From: Myxocyprinus asiaticus
Lineage: Eukaryota > Chordata > Actinopteri > Cypriniformes > Catostomidae
NCBI RefSeq assembly: GCF_019703515.2
Contig: NC_059374.1
Coordinates: 20,454,595-20,518,594, forward strand
Length of the DNA stretch: 64,000 nt
Direction of reading: 5' to 3'
A program made the position numbers and the translations under genes. The notes under the pieces were generated by a model. The model was not told the origin of the DNA. It did not search any database and saw only the letters and a list, made by a program, of their open reading frames with translations. Every line of letters begins with the position of its first letter. Positions within the stretch are counted from its first letter, which is position 1. Of this stretch, positions 1 to 11,074 are shown piece after piece.

Positions 1-29
1 AATAAATAAAAAAATACAGTGAAACATAG

Positions 30-343
30 AGGGGGATCAGTGGATAGCACTGTCGTCTCACAGCAAGAAGGTCCCATGTTCAAGTCCTGTCTCAACTGGG
101 CCTTTCAGTGTGGAGTTTCCATGTTTGTGTGGGTTTCCTCTGGGTGCTCTGGTTCCCCCCCCAAGACCCTAAATTGCCTGTGAGTCTGAATGTGTATGTC
201 TGTGTGTGTTGCCCTGTGATGGACTGGCCACCTGTTCAGGGTGTTTCCCTGCCTTTGGCCTGAGACAGCTGGGATAGACTGCAGCACTACCCATGACCCT
301 GCATAGGACAAGCGGCTATAGAAGATGGATGGATGGATGGATG
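30..343 (+). repeat. tRNA-derived SINE with GGAT tail
   Basis: The 5' part has a degenerate tRNA-like promoter: an A-box-like AGTGGATAGCAC near 40 and a B-box-like GTTCAAGTCC near 78. The body (about 100-320) is the familiar fish SINE/LINE-tail text ending in AAGCGGCTATAGAAGATGG, followed by four GGAT units. The tail type is shared with fish L2/CR1-like LINEs, which would supply reverse transcriptase in trans. It is not a functional tRNA gene: the cloverleaf is not maintained. Confidence 0.75.
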
Positions 344-3300
344 TTCACTGTGTATCTGTTTTTGCCCACTTTGTGATAGGGTCTTAGACCACTTTTCATT
401 GGAGATGAATTTCTCAAATTAATTGAGAGAAGTAACTTCTTGGAGAGCGTTTTTGCATCATGATTGCTTGCTGTGCTTAAAAGTGAGCACAGTCAAATCC
501 TCTGCAAGAGGTTTTGCCTCTTTAATGCGTTAGGTTTTTTTTTTTTTTTTGCGCTGCTATTACAGCAAAGCTCTGCATCAAAAATACATTTCTAGACGAT
601 CACTGTCCGACACTCTGCAGTGAGACATATTCCTGTATTTGTAAGGTGCTGTGGAGAGATTGAAGTCTTTTGCTGATTCTGTCTGACACTGCTTAAATGC
701 AGATGAATGAAGGATTCATCCATGCATATTTACTCTTTTATAAAAAAATTTTTTTTACCTTGTAATCTTTTATCAAAATATCAAAACTTCCTCTTCCGGT
801 GAAATGATTGATTCTTCTCTGCTGACGTATGCAAGTGGTAGTCAATTTTATACCCGCCCCTCCAAGGGTCTTTTAAACAAACCTGCCATCAAAGCAACTA
901 ATGCAGAGATGAAAAGATGTATTTTTGGCTGTTTTCCCCCAAAACTCCTTTTCCTTACCCCAAACTTCCTTGGTTATGGGCCCACTTGCTTGAATTTTAT
1001 TTTTTTGCTAATTATGTCGAAGAAGGAGGAATAATGGCGATTTTATGGTTCTGTTCCTTGAATTGCTGGGGTGATCACTACTGAATACAATGTGAGTCGG
1101 GAGCCTCTGGAGTTTATTCATATTTCTAAATGCAGGTATATTGGAATGTACAGCACAAGTAAGTGTTTTTCCCCTTCATATTTAGTGTATTGTGATTTAA
1201 AACATTGAAATATTTGATCTTTTACATGCTTGTCTCTCAACTGATGGATAAAATAAAGTCCCCACCATTCATTTTTTTCTTGTTCGATAAGCCATTTCAC
1301 TCGGAAATATGTCACAATATGGAAGTCGGTCGCAACTTCCGTTTCATGCCTCTTTAAACTGCTTGATGTCATCAACTAAATGTGTTCCACAGGTCTGCAC
1401 TTTTGAATGCACAGCCAGTTACATTGAAGCGCATCATTCTGCGTTCAAGAAATGCATACACTGCTCCGTATTGGAGCCTTTCTTATTTCTTACTTGCCTT
1501 ACTTTGAAATATTTGTGCAATAGGATTTTATTAGCCTACTTATTTGTTGAATATCCTTTAGTCACCATGTTAAAGTGCTGCACTTTGCATCCATAAATCC
1601 CTCTAAAAGTTGTCTGATCGGTGTCACTGGAATATACTGGAGCCTAATATATTATTATCCTTAACACCGACTAGTTGACTAGTCGTTCAAACAACCGACC
1701 GACTAGTCGACTATAAAACAATTGGTAGGTTTGTGTAAATATGGTACAGAGAACAGAAGCTTTGCAGTTTGATAATCTCACTATGTCATATCGCGATTTC
1801 AATTTTATTTTGATTAGTAGATTAGCCCTACAAACTACTCACCAACTTTAAAAGGTGTGTGTCGGGCTTGATGCAAGTTAAACATGCAGTGATAGTTAAA
1901 CAAAAGCACTCAAAACAAAACAAGTTCTGTTTGGTTTGGTTTAGTGCATATTAACTACCATATGGATGTAAATGTGATCCTCTTTCTCATGTAAACTACT
2001 AATATTTGTCAGTGGCCAACTCCCAATTACCATTATATACTGTAATGTATGGCAGTTAATTAAGGGAATATTCAATTGTAACCCATAAATAAAAAACATT
2101 TCTGTGTAGAGTTGCAGCTGTTAGACACTAGAAACACTGTCAGTGTGAAAGCACAACGCAAACCTGCTGTTGTAATTACACTGTTATTTCGCTTACGCAA
2201 TGCTTGTGCGTGCAGTGTGGAACAGGCCTTACTTTAAATGGATGACACACAAGAGCCATGTGACTGCATAAAGATGCTTGAACAGCCATGATCTCCTTTC
2301 ATGCGTGCTTTGTTTTCGGGTCAACCTTTTCTGCACAACTCTTATGGGTCACTCACAATTATTCTGTGCTAGCCTTTCTTTGTGACCCCAGTGTCTTTAG
2401 CTGTGTTTTTTTCTATGACAGATTCTGGGCACAGGAACACAAAAAATAAAATCCTATTCAAATCCAGGGTGGCTTATAATGAATATGTTTAAAAAAAAAT
2501 GTTTGTTGTTATTTTTCATTCAGAACTGACTGCATTCACTTTCTTTACCCTGCCATGTTTGCTCATCTTTGAAAGAAACAGAATCATTCATGAAGCTGCA
2601 AAAAGCTCTTCTCTGAATTCATAGAGAACTGTCTGAAATATTTACTAGTGGAATGTACATATATTCCACAAACATCTTATTTTATAGAGCTTTGTTGTTT
2701 AAGAATCCCTTTGCATCTTATAAATCGTTTGACTTCTGCCTTTATAGATTCTCAAATAAAGTCCATACCCTGGCCTGACTTCCTTTGTGGAAAGTGCCCA
2801 TTATGAGCTAAAACGATGGCACTGTCCTTTAAGGTGGGAGCGCATCTCCCCAGGTGAACCCACCATAGCTCTGCCAGATATTTCCTATCTGCAAGGACAC
2901 ACAAGGATGAATTAAAGCCACAGAAGATAAGCTCTCACCAAAGCTTTCATTTGCACCTGCAATAAATCTGCCATCACTAGAGAGCCCTTTAATGTCAGGC
3001 CAAGGATCTTATTAGGGATGTCCTTTATGAGCCTTAATGAGACTTATGTCTTCCTTGAGTATTTTATTTTCCTAAAATTGACTGCCTGTTAAAACTTTGG
3101 GGTGAGGGGAATTTCTACACAGCAAAGCCTAACCCTCTTTAAAGACCAGGTAGTCCTAAGGGTCTTGCTGTGGACAAATTTGAAAGGTTGTATGTCATTC
3201 ATGTTTACATAATAGACTTCAGTCTTCTTTGATAGTTCCAGCAATAGAACAAAGTCCTATAATCTATAAGAGAGACTAAATGTATTTTTGGCTTGCTGTC

Positions 3301-3571
3301 CAGTGAAGGGGTTTGAGGTTGAAAACTTTCCCCTCAGGACCTTACTATGGAAAGAAAAGGAGAAGGACTGAGAAAGGGATGCCAGAGAAGTTATTTGAAC
3401 AGATTAATGAATGCAGCAGTGATGGGGTTTAGTGGTATTATATGTACTGTTTATGTTCCTTCCAGACTTTTGATTGGCACTCCGTTAAAGTCTCATACTT
3501 TTAATTTCCTCCTTGTAACATATTTCAGCCAAATGCTGCATTTTATACGTTTAATGAATAGTTTGTGCAGA
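344..3571. other. AT-rich non-coding stretch, no gene seen
   Basis: No ORF here has recognisable protein character. A T-run lies near 537-550. At 1670-1712 there is a cluster of CGACTAGT-type palindromes (GACTAGTTGACTAGTC and CCGACTAGTCGAC), probably part of a dispersed DNA element whose ends I cannot define. The stretch 2760-3065 is of higher complexity and lacks repeat hallmarks, so it is a candidate conserved non-coding element; this needs an alignment to test. Confidence 0.5.
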
Positions 3572-3775
3572 AATTATAATTCTCATTCATTATTTACTCA
3601 TCCTCATGTTGTTCCAAACCCAGCTGCAGCTATTTTATCAGCTGTTGTTTGAAAACGATGTGAAGATTCTTGAAAAATTATCCTTTTGTGTTCCACAAAA
3701 AACATAAAAAAAAAATATTAAAAGATTCAATAAGGTTTGGAACAGCATGAGGGTGAATAAATAATGACAGAATAA
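3572..3775. repeat. TTAA-class (Angel-like) MITE, eroded copy
   Basis: The inner arm TCCTCATGTTGTTCCAAACC (3601-3622) and its inverse partner GGTTTGGAACAGCATGAGGG (3734-3753) mark the long-inverted-repeat MITE seen about nine times in this window. The terminal TTAAAGGGATAGTTCACCC parts are lost on both sides. No coding capacity. Confidence 0.7.
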
Positions 3776-4021
3776 TTGTCAACAACTCTTTTTATTCTAA
3801 TAAAGTGGATGCCAGCTTTTGGTAATACTTTTCAATTTGGTTATCTTTGTTAACATTAGTTACCAACATTAGTTAGCGAACTAACAATGAACAATCCTTT
3901 TACAGCAGGTATTAATCATGGTAAATGTAAATTCGAACATATACTAATAGATTTTTTAAATTAAAAATTGTATGTTTTAACACTTTCAGCTCTGAGGGTG
4001 TTTTTAAAGATTTCCTGTTTC

Positions 4022-4249
4022 AGTGGCATACCCAAAATTAAAGGCTCCGAACCACGACGGCTCCACCTTGCAACTTACAGGACTTGAAGGATCTGCTGCT
4101 AATGTCTTGGTGCCAGATATCACAGTACATCTTCAGGGGTTTTGTAGAGTCCATGCCTCAGCTGGTTGGCACTGTTTTGGTGGCATGTGGAGGAACAACA
4201 GCATATTAGGCATATTAGGTGGTCATAATGTTTTGGCTCATCTGTGTAT
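4022..4249 (+). mobile_element. Tc1/mariner-like 3' fragment
   Basis: This piece encodes, in broken frame, the C-terminal end of a Tc1-like transposase; a fish Tc1-type tail is recognisable in the frame reading SWCQ...FRGFVESMP. It ends at GGTGGTCATAATGTTTTGGC (4219-4238), the typical inner part of a Tc1-type inverted repeat. There is no DDE core, no N-terminal DNA-binding region and no 5' inverted repeat, so it is a dead 3' remnant lying inside the TIR element at 3821-4634. Confidence 0.65.
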
Positions 4250-4309
4250 ACTTAGCTATTACTTGCTATGTTTTTGTCTGTGATTAAAAAATAGTCTGGT
4301 TGTATTCTA

Positions 4310-4600
4310 CTCTTTAAGAGCTTTCCAACAACATATGACACGTGGCTTTTTGATGAGTTTGATGTTTTTACCGATTAAAATAATATGTACAGTGCAAAAT
4401 GTTTAATAAATTATCAGAACGGAACACTTCTGATTTGTCTGAACATTTCAAAGCACTCATTCAGTTTTAGTCACAATGCCTACATGCACTGTAAAGTAGA
4501 GCTTCTAAGCTTTAAAACGATACCCATTTTGTGTTGGTCAAGACTTGTTCATATTTTGATAATAATTTATTTTTCTCATGCACATCCGAACCTAAACGGT
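4310..4600. repeat. Dispersed AT-rich repeat, copy 1
   Basis: This is similar over about 270 bp to 41525-41790, for example GCACTGTAAAGTAGAGCTTC here against GCATTGTAAAGTCCAGATTC there, followed in both by TAAGCTTTAAAA. No coding frame and no ends I can define. Confidence 0.5.
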
Positions 4601-4634
4601 TAACATTAGTTAAAGTATTATGTAAAGTATTGCC

Positions 4635-5600
4635 ATTTTTATAACAAAAAATGGTAAACAATATATTTCTAACTAAATACAAATTTTGTTGGCAAAACCT
4701 CCATCAAAATGCAAAATTTGCTTGCATTATCATTAACAAATAAGGACGAAATGAAAATGTCATGAAATGTAAACTGGATAATTAGTTAAAGCCCTAACAA
4801 ACGTGAGCTACTGTTGCAGATTTAAGATTAAGATTAATTAGATTAAAGCTATTTTATTGACAACAGTCATTTCAATTTTTGTTTACAAAGGAACAATATT
4901 CAAAAGATTATAATGTAACCAAATTAAAAGAAGAAAGAATGTCAGAAGAAAAAATGTGGATGCAAAGGAAAGTGGAAGCCATGGGTGAAAGAAGCTTCCT
5001 GTGTTGTTTAGTGCTGTGCCTGCGAGATTTTAATTAGACATGTTAAGTCAAATTAGATATGATGATCTCAAATAGATATATACAGTTTCATATTTAATGA
5101 ATATGTTATTCCCCTGCTCATGCACCAAACTTACAGTAGAGTTTCAAAAACATTTTATGCACAGCATCCTCCATTTAAACAGGAACAACAACTCCAAAAA
5201 TACTTCCAAATGGGTAGTTTTCTCACTGAGTTCCCTTGTTACCACAAAGGTGGCTAGTGAAAAAGTTGAGTAGTCATCTGTCAGCATTTGTGGTCTGCAG
5301 TAGCAATCTGCTTTGGTCTTGCAGTGACTGCCTCCTCTCTGGTTACAGAGCGGGTAGCCACCACACGGACAGACCACTTACGCTCACACCTCTGTTACTG
5401 GGAGGACTAATAACAGGCTGGATCACATCTGTTTACCAGCGCTGAACTCAAGGGGGGCTTTAGTTTTAGGCTGTTTAGTTAAGATGGCAGCATCACTTAA
5501 TTAGTTTATTCTTGTTAGACAGAGAAGAGCTTATTAGGAAAATGAAACAAAGCCCAGTGAGTGCTAGACAGTTTAGGGATTTTGTGTGCTACCATGCACA
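4635..5600. other. Non-coding, nothing recognisable
   Basis: AT-rich single-copy-looking DNA. Short opposing ORFs near 5144-5445 lack domain signatures and overlap each other antisense. Confidence 0.4.
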
Positions 5601-6015
5601 TTAAAGGCATAGTTTGCCCAAAAAGAAGGATTTTGTCATAATTTGCTCACCCTTATGTCATTCCAAACCCATACAACATTCTTTCTTATGCAAAACATGA
5701 GAGAAAATGTTATGAAGATCCTGATCCGTCATTTCAATATAATTTGCATTGTTTTTAGTGCTCAATGAACAAAATTCATGTTACTTAAAAATTACTTACA
5801 TTTCAGATGGATTCTCACCAAAACCTATCGTATATCTTCAGAAGACTTGGAATATGACGCATGAGTGGCATGCACTACTTTTATGATACTTTTGGGTCAC
5901 TATATTGCAATTATATTGAAAAGATTGGGATAAATGAATTAATACAGGTTAGAAACAACATGAGGGTGAGTAAATTATGAGATAATTACAATTTTTGGGT
6001 GAACGATACCTTTAA
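5601..6015. repeat. TTAA-flanked Angel-like MITE
   Basis: The element starts TTAAAGGCATAGTTTGCCCA and ends GGGTGAACGATACCTTTAA, flanked by TTAA at 5601-5604 and 6012-6015. The inner arms (CTCACCCTTATGTCATTCCA and AACATGAGGGTGAGTAAATT) are inverted. A TTAA target is typical of piggyBac- and Kolobok-class transposons, so it was probably mobilised in trans by such a transposase. Confidence 0.8.
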
Positions 6016-8073
6016 TATACAATCTCACACAAAATTGATAATTATTTGATGGCTACAGAGATGATCAGAAAACCAACCTTGTTATATATGGCCAGATGTT
6101 TGAAGCAAATTATGTTTGTCAGTGTGTTTTGTATCTTTTATGGTGAGCGCTTGCTTATATTATTGTTTTTATGCTATTATTTTTGAAATACACCGATTTC
6201 TACAAGGCTGAAAATGTATCAAACCTTTTCGGTTGTCTACCCAAAAAGTAGTCTAAAATATCCGGCAATACATGGACTATGTATTGTTTAATTACACAAA
6301 AAGAACAGGCTGTACTATATTCACAATATAGCTTTTATATATTTTGACATTTTATATAAAGTTTTATATAGTTTAACCATTTTTTTTTTTTTTTTTTTTT
6401 TTTTGTTAAAAATAAAAACAATGTTGCTTCATAATAAAAATATCAAGGACATACATTTAAATTTTGTGGGCATTTTATTAAGTTTAATCAATAAATTCCC
6501 TTCTTCTTTTATTATGTCCCTGACATGTAGCAACAAAAACAGAAAGTAATTCTATGGGTTCTCTGAAGTGATATATTTGGCTAGGTGAACAGGTCAAAGC
6601 TGTTATTATATTGTATACTGTATTTTAGCATGACTAGAGCTCTGTACATCAGCATCCAGGATCATAACAATCAATTTTAATGCACATTTCAATACATAGA
6701 TCATAAAATTGAATGGAAAGGTAATTTAGGATAATGCAGTAAACAACATTAAACAAATGAATAGAAATACAAAGTACTTATGCATATTGTATGGTATGAA
6801 ACTGGTATACGGTAATGTTTAAGACACAGCATGGAATTGGCTCTATACTGGGCTCATTTTGAAAGTTAAGAGACCTTGTAATGACACCTGAGTCCAAACA
6901 AATGTAGCGTCCCTACAAAATTCAGTTTGAAAATAAAGGGAGGAAAATTGGAGCGTAACTTATAATAACCTCCCATCTGCTGCTACCAAAATAGAAGGGT
7001 ATTATTATGTCCCTGCCAGAGGGAAACGCCCTGTGTTTAGCATGGTGTTGCGGCCCTGTGGTGATCAGAGGGTGCGTTCTTGTGGTTCTTCATTTTGAAA
7101 TAAAGCTCAATTTAGCCTGTCACATTCAGGCCATGAAGATCTTTTAAAACTTCTCTTATACTGACTGCTCGGGCCGAGATTTATGGGTAAACAATTGTCC
7201 TCAAATCTAAGTGGATTGTTTTTTGTTTATTATAATCATTTGAAAAAGAACAATTGTTTGTGTTTACAGTTCATTGAGAAGAGGGTTCATTTGTGCATAA
7301 ATATTCTTTCGTCGCTCTCTCATTCTCTCTCCCTTTCTCTCCCATTGTTTGTCATCTAACTCATGTCAGAGTGGATTAAACAGACTGTGATCAAGACGTA
7401 GTTTCTGAGGTTTTTATTGTCCTCTTTTCATATCTGAGAGTCATATTCCTAAGGAGTGAAATCTCTAGTGACTCATATGATGCAATTCATTGTAATACGC
7501 TCTCCCTTTGAACTTTGTCTTTCATGTCAGTCAGCCAAACAACCCATTTTTCATTGTTTTATGATATAATTTTTTCAATGTTAGTGCATATGAAAAACAA
7601 GTTCATACCACAATATAAGACAAAAATCCTGAATATTAAGACTTCTTGTTATAGTTTGTTATTACAGCTTTAGTAACATGCTGGCTAACTTAATTATTGC
7701 ATATCAGCCAGACACCATGAAATCGCTTGATGAGCACAGTTTTTCCCCGTGTTGACATGTTTCCTATCGAAACACAAAGCCAATAGGCTTTAGCGGCGTC
7801 ACAGCCATGAACCATGATTTGCTACTTGCTAGTCAGTTGCAGATGGTATTAGGAGGAGGACATTCTTATTCTAGAGAGCATTTGATTGGACAAAAATCTG
7901 TGTAGTGCAGCATGAGTCATTAATATTTTTGGTCAGTTTTTCTGGAAGAAAAAGATTTACATTTAAAATGCATATTATCTTGCATATATTAACTTTTAGG
8001 AGTACACTAGAATATACAGTAGATGACTTCAAAACTAATAGACATGGACTAAAAAACAAAACAAAAAAACCTT
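6016..8073. other. Non-coding AT-rich stretch
   Basis: It contains a 25-nt poly(T) run at 6380-6404. ORFs such as 7871-8059 (minus) are AT-rich chance frames. No gene or repeat end recognised. Confidence 0.4.
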
Positions 8074-9722
8074 TTAAAGGAATATTCCAGGTTCAATACA
8101 AGTTAAGCTCAATCAACAGCATTTATGATATAATATTAATTACCACAAAAATTACATTTGTCTTGCCTCTGTTTTTCTTTAAAAAACAAAAATCTGTGTT
8201 CCAGTGAGGAACTTACAATGGAAGTGAATGGGGCCAATCCTTAAGCGTTAAAATACTCACTATTTCAAAAGTATAGCCACAAGACATAAACAATATACAT
8301 GTTAACATGATTTTAGTGTTATAAAATCGCTCACTAACCTTTTCTGTGTAAAGTTATTGGCAATTTTACCATAGATATCTATACGTAGATACCCTATTAG
8401 CAGCTGTTTCTATGGACCGCGATATGTCGGCGCGTCAAGAGCCATCTGTCTGCACATGAATAAATTGACAGATATGGTCTGCAAAAGTCTATTGTCTTTT
8501 CCAGCCAACTTTCAGATTATCTGATTTTCCATAATCATTGGGCAATATTTTAGATGATATAAAAAATCCTGACTTCACTTTCTAAAACAGTTTTTTTCCC
8601 TCCTGTAGCAAACTGCAAATAAAGTCCTCTACAAATTAATATACACTATATTGCCAAAAGTTTATGGACACCCCCCTCTAATTAACAAATTTTGTTACTC
8701 CATTAAATCAAGTTAAGAAAAATCTTAATGTTTCTTTATGTAATGGCTTGGGCTTTGTGTGCTTCCAAATTTGTGGCAACTGTTTGGGGATAGCCCTTTT
8801 CTGTTCCAGCATGACAATGCCCCTGTGAACAAAGTGAGGTCCATAAAGAAATGGTTTACTGTGTCTGGCGTGGAAGAAATTGACTGGCCTACACAAAGCC
8901 CAGACCTGAACCCCACTGATCACTTTTGGGGTGAACTGGAACAGCAACTGTAAGTCAGGTCCCATCGACCAACATCAGCTCCTGACCTCACTGACAGCCT
9001 TGTGTCTGAATGAGAGCAAATCCCTGCAGCCATTTTACTACATACAGTATAGTGGAAAGGCTTCCCAAAAGTGTGGAAGCTGTTATTACAGCAAAGGGGG
9101 AAATTGTTGCCTAAGGTTTTGAAATCAAATGTTCATCAAGCACATATGGTGTCCACAAACTTTTGGCCATATAGTGTATCATGGCCACATTAGCACCCAG
9201 TCAGTCAATTCATTATATTCCACACAAAAGCAAAAGCAGTTTATGCAATGGTCTGAGGCTTCTTCTCCATTCACTTATATTCAAACAGCTGTCCTTGTTG
9301 ACTGTTCCAAGATGGTGCCGCAGTTGACATATATGAACCAGCCAAATGAGTCATCAACGTATGTATATCTATGAATTTTACAACTTAATTACCATGACAA
9401 CGTAATGCCAACAAACCATAAAATGACTGTAAAAATTATGATTTAAACAACTTTTCAGCTCAAATAAAACATGAGTTTTAACAGAAGAATTAATGTAAGT
9501 GCTTTTATAAAATAATGAGCTTCATATTTCTGCCTTTAAACCCTCCAAAAATTTGCCCCATTCACTTCAACTATAAGTGCCTCACTGGAACCTCGATTTT
9601 TGCTTTTTTTTTTAAAGAAAAGGAAGGACGAGTGGAAATATTTTTTTTGGTGGTAATCAACATTATGCCACAAATGCTGTCGACTGAGCTTAACTTGTAT
9701 TGCACCCGGAATATTCATTTAA
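8074..9722. repeat. Long-inverted-repeat TTAA MITE, interrupted
   Basis: The left arm starts TTAAAGGAATATTCCAGGTT (8074) and the right arm ends GGAATATTCATTTAA (9722), with TTAA at both outer edges. The arms are long: motifs such as AACTTGTATTG, TGGTAATCAACATTATGCCA and CCCCATTCACTTC on the right have inverse partners at 8092-8240. Both arms belong to one fish MITE family distinct from the Angel-like set. The middle carries a Tc1-like remnant (8644-9176) and unrelated DNA. Confidence 0.8.
8644..9176 (+). mobile_element. Tc1/mariner-like element, internally deleted
   Basis: About 28-bp inverted repeats (CACTATATTGCCAAAAGTTT at the left; CACTATATGGCCAAAAGTTT as the reverse complement of the right) lie between TA dinucleotides at 8642-8643 and 9177-9178, the standard Tc1 target. 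At 533 bp it is about a third of an autonomous copy. The remaining frame at 8759-8953 (64 residues) holds the second catalytic Asp in QHDNAP and the region SPDLNPTDHFW. The third catalytic position, 34 residues later, is Asp where Tc1-type DD34E enzymes usually have Glu. The first Asp and the DNA-binding domain are missing, so no active enzyme is made. Confidence 0.85.
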
Positions 9723-9828
9723 ATGGAGGCATCAATGTTTATCTATTACCAGTGTACAGATTCAGTTCTTTGATGTGGGTTGGGCTGCATATGCCACTGC
9801 AGTGACTAAGCGAGACCTCTGAGTTCAC

Positions 9829-9950
9829 CTTCAGCTGGAGGAGAGTCCTGCTTGGTGACCATGGGGGGAGGGGGGGGGGTTGCATTCTTGGAGGAGGAGG
9901 GTCAACAGATGGAGCGGACGACACAGATTCCAGGCCCATGAGCCCGAGAT
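9829..9950 (-). CDS. Weak candidate exon, unknown protein
   Basis: On the minus strand an open frame (9993-9739) contains a proline-rich stretch with SVDPPPPRMQPPPLPPWSPS. It is bracketed by a plausible acceptor (pyrimidine-rich CACCTCCTGCCTCACAG, exon starting at 9950) and a plausible donor (CTGAAG followed by GTGAAC at 9828-9823), giving a 122-bp internal exon. It lies between two repeats in otherwise non-repetitive DNA, and its codon composition is less AT-rich than the chance ORFs nearby. I recognise no family. A C-run (the G-run at 9867-9878 on the plus strand) makes the frame fragile. It could be a chance ORF over a GC-rich patch. Confidence 0.2.
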
Positions 9951-9993
9951 CTGTGAGGCAGGAGGTGCCTGTATGGGCAGCAACATTAGTCAT

Positions 9994-10361
9994 GGTTCAG
10001 CTCCACAAATAACGACAACCTCCAACTCTCTAACTCAAACTCTTATCTATTCATGGCCTTATCACTAAACCAGCCCAGATTGACAGTAGAGGTGAACATA
10101 TAGTTTAGCCAATAGCATTTAATCACCTGTTCTACCTTTTAACTGAATCTTCTAAATGATTGGGCCAAATCCTCTGTATTTATAATTAGTTAACATCCCA
10201 TTAGTCATGTCATAAAAATATTGATTATTGATCATCACGCTAATTTATCTACGTATATAACATTAAACGACATGTAAATTAAAAGCCTGTATTGCATGCT
10301 TTCCATTTCACTCAGTTGGGCTTCTATTTAATGTCTGGCGTATTAGCGTTGACAAGGGGGT
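9994..10361. other. Non-coding gap
   Basis: AT-rich DNA between the candidate exon and the hAT-type MITE. Nothing recognised. Confidence 0.4.
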
Positions 10362-10369
10362 GATATAAC

Positions 10370-10865
10370 CAGTGTTGGGTGTAATGCATTGCTAAGTAAT
10401 TAAATACTGTAATTAAATGACTTTTTCATTGAAAAAGTAAAGGATTAATCTTCATTTTTCAGTAATTTAATTACAGTTACTTCTGATGTACTTGTGTTAA
10501 TTACTGTATAGACTATAGAACAATTCTGTATAAAACAATAGTGAATTTAAAATTGAAATTTAACATCTAATGTTAAAATATATGTTTTCTAATTTCATGC
10601 AACCCCCTTAAATTCTTTGGCCAGTTCATGAATAATTTCTTTGATTTTATTTGATTTATTTTAAAGAATTAAAAGAACAATTTCATGTCTATCCTTATAT
10701 TTTTCTTCTGGTCAAGATTGATAAGGGTTTTAGAAAATAATTAGTAATAAGTAATGCAATTACTTTTCAGACAGAGTAATTAGTACAGTAATTTAATTAC
10801 AATGTAGATGTAATTAGTAGTTAGTAATTGATTAGTTACCCAACTAAGTAAGTTACCCAACACTG
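10370..10865. mobile_element. hAT-type MITE with perfect 8-bp TSD
   Basis: The terminal inverted repeats are CAGTGTTGGGTGTAATGCAT on the left and, as reverse complement of the right end, CAGTGTTGGGTAACTTACTT. They are flanked by an identical 8-bp direct repeat GATATAAC at 10362-10369 and 10866-10873. An 8-bp target duplication with CAGTG-type ends fits the hAT superfamily. The 496-bp body is AT-rich, with repeated GTAATTAA-type words, and codes for nothing. Confidence 0.9.
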
Positions 10866-11074
10866 GATATAACATTTACTGAAGCATGTCGCAAGGCACA
10901 GGTATCACAACATAGGACGGGTATTTTAGAGCTCCTTGCACAGAATGCATAGACACAAAAGTTAAAAAGTAATTTTCATGAGTTTGCAGGTTAGTGTATG
11001 AAACTGGTTTAACAGCGCAGATTGAATGAGTAGAAATTATTATGCAATTTCCCTTTATGCATCTTTGAAGAGGT

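Larger units (their letters stand above)
3821..4634. repeat. Non-autonomous TIR element (GGTAATACTTT ends)
   Basis: The left end GGTAATACTTTTCAATTTGG is matched in inverse orientation by GTAAAGTATTGCC at 4622-4634. The left body (GTTAACATTAGTTA, AACTAACAATGAACAAT) is a common fish repeat text. The middle has been replaced by a Tc1-like fragment and by a dispersed AT-rich repeat, so the original is much shorter than the 814-bp span. No clean target duplication is seen. Confidence 0.55.
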
